A model generated the notes under the pieces. The model was not told where the DNA came from. It made no database searches and saw only the letters and a list, made by a program, of their open reading frames with translations. A program made the position numbers and the translations under genes. From positions 1 through 41,328 of the forward strand of contig JAITQG010000002.1 in the NCBI GenBank assembly GCA_031289015.1: 41,328 nt of DNA. Reading direction: 5' to 3'. Of the stretch, positions 1 to 9,404 are shown one piece after another. Position 1 is the first letter of the stretch, and each line of letters starts with the position of its first letter. Source of the stretch: Lactobacillaceae bacterium (lineage in GTDB: Bacteria > Bacillota > Bacilli > Lactobacillales > Lactobacillaceae).

Positions 1-160
1 TCGGCCCAAGAGCGTGGGCCAAAAAATGGGTCTTAATCGTTTCGCTACCTCGCTTAACCCCCTACAACAGCACCAATGCTCCGCCCTTGACCCCACCCAG
101 CCCAAACACCGGCTTCCAGTCGCTTTAGCTCCTTTTAGCCCTAGAACTTCAGCTTTAGTG
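1..160. repeat. Right half of a long-hairpin intergenic repeat (copy A)
   Basis: Bases 2-158 align with 8737-8892 almost without gaps (net one-base indel), with long identical blocks such as the one around the hairpin GGCCC-AAGAGCGT-GGGCC and the block CTAGAACTTCAGCTTTAG. The copy is cut by the left edge of the window, so only the centre and right arm are present. A 65-codon frame at 14-211 runs through it, but its likeness to the frame in the other copy follows from the DNA likeness. I treat it as non-coding repeat DNA. Its function is unknown; a MITE-like element or structured RNA are both possible. Confidence 0.7.
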
Positions 161-167
161 TTTTTAA

Positions 168-389
168 ACTACCTACATTACCATTCCGAGTGCCACGCTT
201 GCTGGTATTGAACAAATTGGCTTGAGTGCATATCCCAAGTTGCCATTTGATCAGCGCTGTATTCATATCTTTGCGAGTTCAAATGGTACGCAAGTCTGGC
301 ATTTGAGCAGCTCTGGAGATTCAAACGGCGGCTTCATAACGATAGATAGACGCAAAAAAGAGCCTGTAGTTAGGCTCTTTTTTAGGTGA
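168..389 (+). pseudogene. C-terminal remnant of an unrecognised protein
   Basis: After a stop at 165-167 there is an open frame of 73 codons with no good start. It reads like real protein (TLAGIEQIGLSAYPKLPF, then IFASSNGTQVWHLSSSGDSN), not like a chance frame. It runs into the terminator at 354-383 before reaching TGA, as expected if the original 3' end was lost. It sits directly after repeat copy A, so an insertion or deletion there may have removed the rest of the gene. I do not recognise the family. Confidence 0.4.
354..383. terminator. Rho-independent terminator
   Basis: AAAAAAGAGCCT, a GTAGTT loop and AGGCTCTTTTTT form a near-perfect hairpin with A and T runs on both sides. It can therefore serve both the remnant on its left and the minus-strand dipeptidase gene ending at 401. 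Confidence 0.85.
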
Positions 390-400
390 TATTTAGTCGG

Positions 401-1141
401 TTAATCTAAAATTTGCGTCCACGGGAAAATTGGTTTCGTGGCACCGTAATGGGCTAGATTATTTCCCGAACGCCATGCCCAATTTTGATTACCATAATCA
501 TAATGCCACCATTCGCCATCATAATTGGTAAAGCCCACCGTCGTCATAATGTTATAGAGCAACCGGCGATTATCGCGCGCGGCGAGTTCACCAGCGTCTA
601 GATATTCGCGGGATTCAAAATAATTACTTTGCGCCGTTGGTTCAATATCATCAAATGGGGATGCCATATTTAACATGCAACCATTGGCATCGACAATCGT
701 CAAATCAATTGAGCCCCCCGTGTTATGAGGTGATGGCTTGAGCGGGTCGCGGGACGGCATGGCCACGGTTTTGAGCGTCATTTCTTGAATTTCTTCATTT
801 GACCAGTCAGGATGTTCAATCGCATATTTGCGCGATAAACTGTTAAACAAGGCCATTTGGGTTGAAAATGAACGCCAGGCATCAAAGACCACAAAACGCA
901 GGCCCTCAGGTAAAAGTTTGGTTGCTTCAGCCAATTTTGCTTGGACCGATTGGCGCGCGTAAATCTCAGTCAAAGCCCCCGAGAGGCCTTGGATGGCATA
1001 TTGGGGGCTAGTAATCACCCGGTCGATATAGCTAAGGGGTACGAGTTCTTCATTATTTTCTTGAATGGGCATAGCTTGTGGTGCTGACCAGTGCCACGCT
1101 TCTTCATATTCAGGAATAGGTGTTGCCTTAAAATCTGTCAT
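401..1141 (-). CDS. D-alanyl-D-alanine dipeptidase, VanX/DdpX type (peptidase M15D)
   Basis: 246 residues, no signal peptide, so probably cytoplasmic. The M15 zinc signature is visible: SPHNTGGSID (His139, Asp146) matches SxHxxGxAxD with Ser in place of Ala, and GEWWH supplies Glu210 and His213. FDAWR (Arg90) matches the conserved substrate-side Arg. The family hydrolyses D-Ala-D-Ala and, outside vancomycin-resistance clusters, scavenges peptidoglycan-derived dipeptide. No vanH or vanA ligase genes are nearby, so a housekeeping or recycling role is more likely than resistance. The start follows GAGGTAA on the minus strand. The gene is transcribed away from the aminotransferase at 1315, with about 170 bases between them for both promoters. 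Confidence 0.92.
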   Translation of the reverse strand: MTDFKATPIPEYEEAWHWSAPQAMPIQENNEELVPLSYIDRVITSPQYAIQGLSGALTEIYARQSVQAKLAEATKLLPEGLRFVVFDAWRSFSTQMALFNSLSRKYAIEHPDWSNEEIQEMTLKTVAMPSRDPLKPSPHNTGGSIDLTIVDANGCMLNMASPFDDIEPTAQSNYFESREYLDAGELAARDNRRLLYNIMTTVGFTNYDGEWWHYDYGNQNWAWRSGNNLAHYGATKPIFPWTQILD

Positions 1142-1270
1142 ATTGATTACCTCTAGTTCTATTTTAATGGATTATGCCCTAAAGACCCAAGTTTTAATCA
1201 AGAAAGTGCTAAGATATTAATAAATTACCACGTTTAAGGGTGCTTGTTTTGTTGTACCACGGGCGCGTCG

Positions 1271-1276
1271 TATAAT
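1271..1276 (+). promoter_or_regulatory. -10 element of the aminotransferase promoter
   Basis: TATAAT, 39 bases before the start codon. The upstream TTGTTTTGTTGT stretch offers several imperfect -35 choices, so the -35 cannot be fixed. Confidence 0.6.
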
Positions 1277-1314
1277 ATCATTACAAAAACAAAGTCAATT
1301 GCAAGGAGTTTGCC

Positions 1315-2490
1315 ATGAAAGATTTTATTCAACCACTTAATCCAATTGTTACGGGGATGGAAATGGACGGTTTGACGTTATTTCAAGAATCCGTACGCGG
1401 GATACCTGATTTAATTAAATTGACCTATGGAGAGCCTGGTTTTAATGTGGCTGAGCCGATCAAAGACGCCATCATTGAATCAGTTCAAGACAATAATTCC
1501 CACTATGTTGAATCTCGCGGCATCGTGGAGTTGCGCCAAGCTGCGGTGAATTATTTTAATCAACGCTATGATTTGGCGTATGAAGATGCGGACAACGTGA
1601 TTGTAACGGCCGGCGTTTCTGAAGCCATCAACGTCGTGTTTGATACGATTTTAAACGATGGGGAAGGGGTCATCGTCCCAGAACCAGCCTACCCTCCTTA
1701 TTTTGCGGCCTTGGCCTTGGCGCGAGGGCGTAAAATTTCAATTAATACCCGTCCCAATAAATTTAAATTAACGGCGGCGATGATTGATGAAGCCGTGGAT
1801 AATGCGCGCGTACCTGTTAAGGCCGTGTTATTTAATTATCCATCAAATCCATCTGGGGTAACCTATTCACGCGCTGAATTAGAAGAGCTTGCTGAAGCCT
1901 TTGTGCGCAACCGCCTCTGGGTGATTTCTGATGAGTTGTATTCACAATTGACGTATGATCAAGAACACGTTTCGATGGCCTCAATCATTCCCAATCAAGT
2001 CATTATGATTACTGGTTTGTCAAAGTCGCACGCGATGACCGGGTATCGAATCGGCTTTGTGATCGGGCAAAAGAAGCTGATTGAACAAGCTTCTAAGGTC
2101 CATGATACCTTGACATTCTCATTGCCAAAGGTGCTCCAAGACGGTGCTCTGACGGCTTTGACCAGTGCGGCTAATGTGGCAGAGGAGATGCGAGATATCT
2201 ATAAGCGCCGGCGTGATTGGTTGATTCCTAAATTGACCGAAATGGGCTTTAAGATTACCAATCCAGAAGGGGCGTTTTACATCTTCGCCCAGATTCCAGC
2301 TGATTTTGGGAATGACGGCAACGGGTTTGCCATGCAATTAGCCCAAGAAGCTCACGTCGCCTTGGTACCTGGTTCAGCCTTTTCAAAATTCACTGCTGAT
2401 TATGTCCGGATTTCTTATGCGGCTTCAGATGAGGATTTGCAAGAGGCCGTGGCCCGGATGGAACAGTATTTTGCGGCCAAACGCGACTAG
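1315..2490 (+). CDS. Pyridoxal-phosphate aminotransferase, class I/II fold
   Basis: 391 residues, the usual size for fold-type I aminotransferases. Visible features: the N-terminal LTYGEPGFNVAEPI, NYPSNPSGVTYS (substrate/cofactor Asn), SDELYSQLTYD (Asp and Tyr at the pyridine ring), and the PLP lysine in GLSKSHAMTGYRIG (Lys237). It resembles the PatA/AraT-like enzymes of lactic acid bacteria, which transfer amino groups from aromatic or branched-chain amino acids to 2-oxoglutarate; substrate cannot be assigned. The start follows a clear AAGGAG. No cofactor-binding residue looks missing. Confidence 0.88.
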   Translation: MKDFIQPLNPIVTGMEMDGLTLFQESVRGIPDLIKLTYGEPGFNVAEPIKDAIIESVQDNNSHYVESRGIVELRQAAVNYFNQRYDLAYEDADNVIVTAGVSEAINVVFDTILNDGEGVIVPEPAYPPYFAALALARGRKISINTRPNKFKLTAAMIDEAVDNARVPVKAVLFNYPSNPSGVTYSRAELEELAEAFVRNRLWVISDELYSQLTYDQEHVSMASIIPNQVIMITGLSKSHAMTGYRIGFVIGQKKLIEQASKVHDTLTFSLPKVLQDGALTALTSAANVAEEMRDIYKRRRDWLIPKLTEMGFKITNPEGAFYIFAQIPADFGNDGNGFAMQLAQEAHVALVPGSAFSKFTADYVRISYAASDEDLQEAVARMEQYFAAKRD

Positions 2491-2616
2491 TTAATGACAT
2501 ATTTATAAAAAAGATATTTTATTAAATGTAAAATCATGTATTATAAAATGTGGATAGTTTAAATGCTATGCACATTTTTTATTGCAATTTTTCATCTAAG
2601 AAAGGGTTTACCTAGA

Positions 2617-3225
2617 ATGGCAACTCAAAACAAAACACGTCGCCTCGTATTGACGGCGTTATTCATCGCAATTATTTTGCTCCAATGTTTGGTACCGTGG
2701 TTGGGCTTTATCCCCATTAACCCCGTGGTTTCGTTAACGATTATTACGTATACGGTGGCGATTGGTGCGATGGTCTTAGGGCCTACAACTGGTTTGTTAC
2801 TCGGCTTTGTATGGGGTGGTTACTCATTTTACAATGCCTGGACCGGCGCAGTCACGATTGGGGCTTTGATGTTTCGAAATCCAATCACGGCCATTTTCCC
2901 ACGGATGATGGTTGGGTTCTTAATCGGGCTTCTTTACTGGAAGTTTGTTAAAAACCGCGCAGTTAAAACCAAGACCCCGTGGTTGATTGGGTTAGGCGCA
3001 TTATCAGCCTTTACCAATACCGCCTTGGTTATTTTGTTTACGTGGATCGGCTTTAATGTGATGCACACAACGTTCACTGGCTTACCTGCGGGTGGCGGTG
3101 TGTCGCTATCATGGTTATTGCAAATCATCGTTGGCTTTAACGGGGTGATTGAAATGATTGGCGGTGCAATTTTGGTGCCCATCATCGCGTTGCCTGTAAC
3201 ATTCTTTGCCGAAAAAAACTTATAA
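2617..3225 (+). CDS. ECF transporter substrate-binding S component (vitamin uptake, PanT/FolT-like)
   Basis: 202 residues and about six hydrophobic helices. [20 protein letters not shown] followed by [15 protein letters not shown] is the S-component pattern, in which a Gly/Pro-rich loop precedes a glycine-rich helix; [15 protein letters not shown] resembles the pantothenate/folate group. The family captures a vitamin and works with a shared EcfA-EcfA'-EcfT module, which is not in this window. I take the ATG at 2617 and not the upstream one at 2563, because AAGAAAGGG lies before it and the protein then begins with a short basic N-terminus typical of S components. No riboswitch is evident upstream, which leaves the substrate open. 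Confidence 0.75.
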   Translation: MATQNKTRRLVLTALFIAIILLQCLVPWLGFIPINPVVSLTIITYTVAIGAMVLGPTTGLLLGFVWGGYSFYNAWTGAVTIGALMFRNPITAIFPRMMVGFLIGLLYWKFVKNRAVKTKTPWLIGLGALSAFTNTALVILFTWIGFNVMHTTFTGLPAGGGVSLSWLLQIIVGFNGVIEMIGGAILVPIIALPVTFFAEKNL

Positions 3226-3231
3226 ACACAT

Positions 3232-3270
3232 AAAAAAGCGTGCAATCCAACTTGGATTGCACGCTTTTTT
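3232..3270. terminator. Strong bidirectional terminator
   Basis: An A run, GCGTGCAATCC, a short loop, GGATTGCACGC and a T run: an 11-bp perfect stem directly after the ECF gene. Confidence 0.93.
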
Positions 3271-3631
3271 GGTCTAATTCAAGATGTTCAGTTCCAATAT
3301 GGCGGATTTTTTAAACAAACTATGTAAATTAGATAGATTATTAGTTCAGTTGTGAGAGTAAGGATTAAACAAAAAATTAATATGTTTCAACTACACAAGA
3401 TAGCCTGAATTATGGAATAATGTATTTATTTGTAATCAAATCGTAAAGTATTTTACAAATATGTCGATAATATTGTGGTTTAATAAATCTTGGTAGTCGA
3501 CACCAAAAAAAAGGGTAAAACAGGCGTTGAGATGCTATTTATTTAATAGCATTATCAAATCACTGTAATACCATAAATTATCTTGTAATAAATACAAATT
3601 GATTTCTCATGCTTATGAGAGGGAGAACAGT
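3271..3631. other. AT-rich intergenic stretch
   Basis: About 360 bases with no convincing gene on either strand. It holds a small hairpin at 3533-3553 (ATGCTATT ... AATAGCAT) and the palindrome GTAAAGTATTTTAC. The last 30 bases (from about 3601) are repeated before 3994; see the tandem-duplication entry. Confidence 0.5.
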
Positions 3632-3672
3632 ATGTGGCGAACAATTGAACACAAATTTTTAAATCCGTATAC
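3601..3672 (+). repeat. Tandem duplication, unit 1: leader and gene start
   Basis: This stretch (leader with a GAGGGAG ribosome site, the ATG and about 13 codons) closely matches 3965-4032. Both contain TTTCTCAT..TTAT, a purine-rich ribosome site, ATGTGG and codons for TIE[H/N]K[F/I]LNPY. The second unit loses the match right after NPY. Confidence 0.8.
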
Positions 3673-3889
3673 CGAGATCTTAATGAAGCATCTCTTTTTA
3701 ACGATTTGCACAGGCTTGTTAATTATTTTACTGGCTGGTCTATTTTTACCAAAACAATTTAGTAATGCCTGTTTTTTAGCGGAAATCTTAATCGTGCCCG
3801 CAGTATATTCTAGGGGTTTTGCTAAAAAGATGCATGCAACGACGATAGTTTTTCAATTACTTTTGATGGAATCTTTGCATTTATTGTAA
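3632..3889 (+). CDS. Small hydrophobic protein of unknown function
   Basis: 85 residues starting MWRTIEHKFLNPYTEILMKH. Two to three hydrophobic segments follow (LFLTICTGLLIILLAGLFL; ACFLAEILIVPAVY; TTIVFQLLLMES), so it is probably membrane-embedded. The ATG at 3632 is chosen because GAGGGAG lies just before it; an upstream in-frame start at 3599 would ignore that site. The short, abrupt end suggests it may itself be truncated. The start is duplicated downstream. I do not recognise the family; an immunity or accessory protein of a lost peptide locus is only a guess. Confidence 0.5.
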   Translation: MWRTIEHKFLNPYTEILMKHLFLTICTGLLIILLAGLFLPKQFSNACFLAEILIVPAVYSRGFAKKMHATTIVFQLLLMESLHLL

Positions 3890-3993
3890 ATATGCTTTTG
3901 GTCCATCAATAGAACGTATTACGGATTGGAAATGATTATAAGAAAACTGCAAATATATTACTTAATTTCTCATAATTATACGAGGGGTAACAT

Positions 3994-4399
3994 ATGTGGA
4001 AAACCATTGAAAATAAAATTTTAAATCCATATTAACGGTGAACAAGTTGCCCCGAATATTTCTGAAAGAAATTTATCAGCCAATCATGCTGGTGTGACAA
4101 AAATCATATGGCATGGGCCTGTAAAAAATGGGAACTTTGATATTTATCTTTCAAAACATGCAATTAATTCCGTAGGTGTAGGAACTGCAATTAACATTTT
4201 GTTTGCTCCAACCTGTGTCGCTATAGGTCTTGCACTAGCGCCTGAGACTGGAGGAAGTTCAGCGCCTGTGGCTGTTCTTTGTATAGGAATAAAGCATGTA
4301 GTGACAGAAATAATAGTAAAAGCAGGTGGCAGCGTTGTTACTTGTGGTTATAAGTTAGAATACAGAAAATTTAAGAACGTAAAAAATGTTAAACAATAG
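3994..4399 (+). pseudogene. Chimeric broken gene: duplicated membrane-protein start joined to the tail of a secreted-type protein
   Basis: The ATG at 3994 has a good GAGGGG site and encodes MWKTIENKILNPY, a paralogue of the preceding gene start, then TAA at 4033. From about 4031 another frame is open to 4399. It begins INGEQVAPNISERNLSAN and continues WHGPVKNGNFDIYLSK, a hydrophobic glycine-rich middle and VVTCGYKLEYRKFKNVKNVKQ. That tail reminds me of small secreted proteins of lactobacilli whose mature part begins in this way after a signal peptide; here the signal peptide is missing. The only in-frame start is GTG at 4094, without a ribosome site. A deletion that fused two genes out of frame best explains the structure. 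Confidence 0.55.
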
Positions 4400-4458
4400 T
4401 TGCTTATTTGATAATAAGATGATTATTTGCGAAAACAAGAATTAATTAGTATTGGAAG

Positions 4459-4491
4459 AAACGTAAATCCAAAGTGGATTTGCGTTTTTTT
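4459..4491 (+). terminator. Rho-independent terminator
   Basis: AAACGTAAATCC, AAAG loop and TGGATTTGCGTTT followed by T residues; it closes the decayed patch before the alpha-glucosidase promoter. Confidence 0.85.
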
Positions 4492-4523
4492 GATTCTCGG
4501 TGTCTCAGTTAGCCGGAATTAGG

Positions 4524-4549
4524 TATAATGGTAAATGGAAGCGCTTGCA
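4524..4549 (+). promoter_or_regulatory. Promoter -10 with overlapping catabolite-response element (CRE)
   Basis: TATAAT at 4524-4529 is followed at 4536-4549 by TGGAAGCGCTTGCA, a very good match to the CcpA site consensus (TGNAANCGNTNNCA). The CRE lies at the expected transcription start, the usual place for CcpA repression in the presence of a preferred sugar. Binding itself is inferred. Confidence 0.75.
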
Positions 4550-4579
4550 TAAGTTGCAAATACAAATATTGGAGATTAA

Positions 4580-6208
<1,629 letters not shown>

Positions 6209-6258
6209 GCACCTAACATGGTAAGATGGTAGTATTACATTTTACAAAAGGGGCGCAG

Positions 6259-6717
6259 ATGACTGATAACGAACAAATGGATCCGCACGTACAGGCTGGT
6301 TTGTACGGTACCCCAAAAATCAATCCTGACGAGCAACGCCATTACCTCGGTACATTTCGTGAGCGTGTGTATGCGGTGGAAACGATTGCGGAGATGTATT
6401 CAGGGAACAATTTAAGCGCTTGGGTCGAAGTCTTTAAACAACATCCCACCGGCACGCTAATCATCAATGGCGAGTTAGATCGTGACATCATCGACGTCTA
6501 TATGCAATTGGTTAAAAAGGCCAATGTGGATTTTACATTGAAAAATGATACCACGTTTTCTGAGGACAAATCGGCATATGGCGCTGTTTATGCGGCTGAT
6601 GCGGCCGTGCATGAAGATGAAATCGACATTGCGCAATTAGCGAGCCAAGCAACGCGTGACGAAGCAACTAGCACTACTCCACGGCAGAACTGGCTCAATA
6701 AATTATTTGGTAAATGA
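6259..6717 (+). CDS. YueI-family protein (DUF1694)
   Basis: 152 residues. HVQAGLYGTPKINPDEQRHYLGTFRERV at the N-terminus is the YueI hallmark, followed by an alternating alpha/beta domain with ingELDRDIIDVYMQLV. Function unknown; the family is small, soluble and widespread in Bacilli. The start at 6259 is preferred to 6226 because AAAAGGGG lies six to seven bases before it. It stops nine bases before rarA and probably shares its transcript. Confidence 0.82.
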   Translation: MTDNEQMDPHVQAGLYGTPKINPDEQRHYLGTFRERVYAVETIAEMYSGNNLSAWVEVFKQHPTGTLIINGELDRDIIDVYMQLVKKANVDFTLKNDTTFSEDKSAYGAVYAADAAVHEDEIDIAQLASQATRDEATSTTPRQNWLNKLFGK

Positions 6718-6726
6718 GGCTCAACT

Positions 6727-8019
6727 ATGGCATTACAACCCCTGGCATATCGGATGCGCCCGCGGACAATTGAAGAAGTCGTTGGGCAACAGCATTTGGT
6801 CGGCGAAGGTAAAATCATCAATCGGATGGTGCAAGCCAAAATGCTCTCATCGATGATTTTATATGGCCCACCCGGTACTGGTAAAACTAGTATCGCCAGT
6901 GCCATCGCCGGCTCAACTAAATACGCCTTTCGCATTTTAAACGCGGCGACAGACAGTAAAAAAGACCTCCAGATTGTGGCTGAAGAAGCCAAAATGTCTG
7001 GCACGGTCGTTTTGTTGTTGGACGAAATTCACCGCTTGGATAAAACCAAGCAGGATTTTTTGTTGCCGCATATGGAAAGTGGCCGGATTGTCTTAATTGG
7101 GGCCACAACGGAAAATCCATACCTGTCAATCAATCCCGCCATTCGCTCGCGGGCACAGATTTTTGAAGTTAAGCCGCTTGATGAAGAAGATATTCGCATC
7201 GCCATTAAGCGCGCCTTGACCGATGATGAGCGGGGGTTAGGTGAGTTTCATGCTGAGCTCGATCAAAACGCCGAAAATCATTTGGTGTACGCGACCAATG
7301 GGGATTTACGGGCAGCTTTGAATGGACTGGAATTGGCGGTAAAATCAACCGTAGCCAGTGATGACGGCATCATCCACATCACGTTACCGATTATCGAAGA
7401 AACCGTGCAGCGGCGCGCCATGACAGCTGATAAAGACGGCGATGGCCATTACGATGTCATCTCAGCTTTACAAAAGTCAATTCGAGGCAGTGATGCAGAC
7501 GCGGCGCTATATTATGTGGCACGCTTAATCGAAGCAGGTGATTTACCCATCATTGCTAGACGCCTCCGTGTGATTGCATATGAAGATATTGGCTTGGCAA
7601 ATCCAGCTGCGGCGGCCCGTGCGGTGACAGCGATTCAAGCCGCTGAACAGCTCGGATTTCCAGAAGCACGCATTCCAATTGCCAATGCGGTCTTGGAATT
7701 AGCTTTATCACCCAAATCAAATTCAGCTTATGTGGCTATCGATGCTGCTTTGGCCGATGTGCGTAAAGGTGGCGTGGGCGATATCCCAGCAGCTTTAAAG
7801 GACGCACACTATGCAGGTGCAGCCAAATTAGGGCATGGGGTAGAGTATCTTTATCCGCATGCTTATCCTGGTGATTGGGTGGCTCAACAATATTTGCCAG
7901 ATAAATTGCAGGGGACAAAGTATTGGCAACCCAAGGGCAATTCCAAGGCTGAACAAGCATACTCAGAGCAATATGAGCGAATTCGCAAAGCTCAACAAGA
8001 CGGATTGAATAATAATTAA
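6727..8019 (+). CDS. Replication-associated recombination protein A (RarA/MgsA), AAA+ ATPase
   Basis: 430 residues. The clamp-loader-like N-terminus reads PLAYRMRPRTIEEVVGQQHL, then Walker A GPPGTGKT (residues 47-54), Walker B LLLDEIHR (Asp99, Glu100), sensor 1 IGATTENP and an SRAQIFEV arginine-finger region. The C-terminal half (YEDIGLANP, VEYLYPHAYPGDWV) is the MgsA tetramerisation domain specific to this family. It acts at stalled replication forks with SSB. Nine bases separate it from the upstream yueI-like gene, so the two are probably co-transcribed. Confidence 0.95.
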   Translation: MALQPLAYRMRPRTIEEVVGQQHLVGEGKIINRMVQAKMLSSMILYGPPGTGKTSIASAIAGSTKYAFRILNAATDSKKDLQIVAEEAKMSGTVVLLLDEIHRLDKTKQDFLLPHMESGRIVLIGATTENPYLSINPAIRSRAQIFEVKPLDEEDIRIAIKRALTDDERGLGEFHAELDQNAENHLVYATNGDLRAALNGLELAVKSTVASDDGIIHITLPIIEETVQRRAMTADKDGDGHYDVISALQKSIRGSDADAALYYVARLIEAGDLPIIARRLRVIAYEDIGLANPAAAARAVTAIQAAEQLGFPEARIPIANAVLELALSPKSNSAYVAIDAALADVRKGGVGDIPAALKDAHYAGAAKLGHGVEYLYPHAYPGDWVAQQYLPDKLQGTKYWQPKGNSKAEQAYSEQYERIRKAQQDGLNNN

Positions 8020-8127
8020 CGTCATATACAAAAATATTGATTAGTTGTGGTATCTTAATTAAAGAGCTATAATAAATTCAGATATTTCAGCATAAATATT
8101 ATTAGCGAAAATGCACAATAATATTGA

Positions 8128-8133
8128 TATAAT
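8128..8133 (+). promoter_or_regulatory. -10 element before the small membrane protein
   Basis: TATAAT, about 20 bases ahead of the start codon at 8154; no clear -35 partner. Confidence 0.4.
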
Positions 8134-8153
8134 TGTATTCAATGGGGGTAATT

Positions 8154-8360
8154 ATGAAAAAATCTAAAAGCACATTATTGATAGCGCTACTAATGCTTGT
8201 AATCGGCGTGATCAGTGAATTGATAATGATATTTTGGGGTGAATTGTTATCAAACATAATGGCATCTTCACTCGCAATAGAAGCTCAAGTTACGGTACTA
8301 GTAGCAGTTTATATAATCTACAAAAAAACATTTCCCCAAATTATGAAGCCTCAAAAATAG
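8154..8360 (+). CDS. Small two-helix membrane protein, unknown function
   Basis: 68 residues: a basic start (MKKSKS) and two hydrophobic helices (TLLIALLMLVIGVISELIMI; VTVLVAVYIIY) ending in a Lys-rich tail. The start is taken at 8154 because a run of five G lies seven to eight bases before it. It sits alone between rarA and the hairpin island, and its AT-rich base composition differs from rarA. Family not recognised. Confidence 0.55.
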   Translation: MKKSKSTLLIALLMLVIGVISELIMIFWGELLSNIMASSLAIEAQVTVLVAVYIIYKKTFPQIMKPQK

Positions 8361-8439
8361 TGCTAAAACATTAGGATGGCTGTATAATATGGTATAACGA
8401 TTTCTTGGACGTACGCGTGATTCTTAATTTCAGTAGTTC

Positions 8440-8900
8440 TTTTACACTTTTAGACCTCGGGAATAGCGGAACGCCGGCGTGACATGCCCTTTACATTTGG
8501 TAGTCGCAAGAGCCGACTTAGTACCCACTTTTTCTTATTCGGGAGTCAACTCTGATGAATCATCTAACGGCGTCAATCAAGTTTTCGCGGTTCGTATACT
8601 CCGGTGTACGGGCCATTTTTTTGTTTCTAGGTTTTTTGTGTCACTTGCGTGCCACGGGCTTTTTGTTTCTGGGGGAAAGGACTCCGCATTGCTGGGGTTG
8701 AAGTGGGCGACACGAACCAATACGACCAGAATTTTGCGGCCCAAGAGCGTGGGCCACAAAATGGGTCTTAATCGTTTCGCTACCTCGCTTGACCCACTAC
8801 AACCCCAGCAATGCTCCGCCCTTTCCCCCAGAAACAAAAAGCCCACCCGCCAGTCGCTTTAGCTCTTTCTGGGTCTAGAACTTCAGCTTTAGAGGTTGGT
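8440..8900. repeat. Long-hairpin intergenic repeat (copy B)
   Basis: A GC-rich, gene-poor stretch. Its core is an imperfect inverted repeat: 8656-8707 pairs with 8794-8843, sharing GGGCTTTTTGTTTCTGGGGG, AAAGG and GCATTGCTGGGGTTG. Inside, weaker pairing continues towards a central small hairpin GGCCC-AAGAGCGT-GGGCC (8738-8755). The right half is repeated at the left edge of the window. Left limits are uncertain; odd GC-rich sequence already begins near 8440. Frames of 89 to 127 codons cross it on both strands because the DNA is GC-rich and stop-poor. I see no transposase and cannot identify target duplications. Confidence 0.7.
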
Positions 8901-9110
8901 TGCTAGTTATTTCTACACTAAATTTGCGATAATGAGTGTGTTATTCATGTAAGATATTAATTAGTTAGTAGAGGGGATTTACTATTTAGAACATTTCACT
9001 TATAACACGGGAATTAGTGGCGAATTAGTAATGAATATCTAAACCAATTTAGAACGATTGTCCAAATATGAACGACCAGTACAATCCAGTTAGAAACATC
9101 GATATTAACT

Positions 9111-9356
9111 CTGCCAATTGTTTTGAAATTTGGGCCGGCTGGGGTTCGGAGCGATCAATTTGTGGGAAAAGCAAGGGCGGCCGAATATGGGGAACCGGCG
9201 CCCGATATTCAGACCCACAACGGGCATGGCGCAGGGCCGCTCGCGGACCTTTCCCCATATTTGCGCCACCCGTTTCCCACGAAATTGATCTTTGCCGTAG
9301 AGCCCCAGCCGGCCCAAATTTCAAAACAATGTTGCCCCCAAGGGGGCAACCGGCAG
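9111..9356. repeat. Second, unrelated long inverted repeat with a nested palindrome
   Basis: Left arm 9117-9195 and right arm 9250-9330 pair over about 80 bases. The outer 28 bases are identical in inverse, including TTTTGAAATTTGGGCCGGCT. Further matching blocks are GATCAATTT-GTGGGAAA and AATATGGGGA. TCTGCC flanks both arms. On the right only, a 20-base palindrome (GTTGCCCCC-AA-GGGGGCAAC, 9331-9350) lies between the arm and that flank. The loop region (9196-9249) is very GC-rich. Sequence does not match copy A/B. Frames of 70 to 97 codons cross it on both strands as by-products. Confidence 0.8.
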
Positions 9357-9404
9357 AATAGCTCTATCAACCAAAAAACAAAATCAACATAAAGAGGAAA
9401 AAAC

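Noticed and set aside
2491-2616. Vitamin riboswitch before the ECF transporter gene
   Set aside because: The leader is short and AT-rich with no conserved riboswitch core.
4094-4399. Intact 101-residue protein starting at GTG 4094
   Set aside because: No ribosome site, and the protein-like frame continues upstream to about 4031 without a start; it is a truncated tail.
8440-8640. Possible tmRNA, RNase P RNA or group II intron piece
   Set aside because: I looked for domain V, T-loop and P4-like motifs and found no convincing match.
8479-8862. 127-codon forward and 89-codon reverse (8577-8846) frames in the hairpin element
   Set aside because: They lie over an inverted repeat, overlap each other on both strands, lack clear ribosome sites and have unusual composition; they look like by-products of GC-rich repeat DNA.
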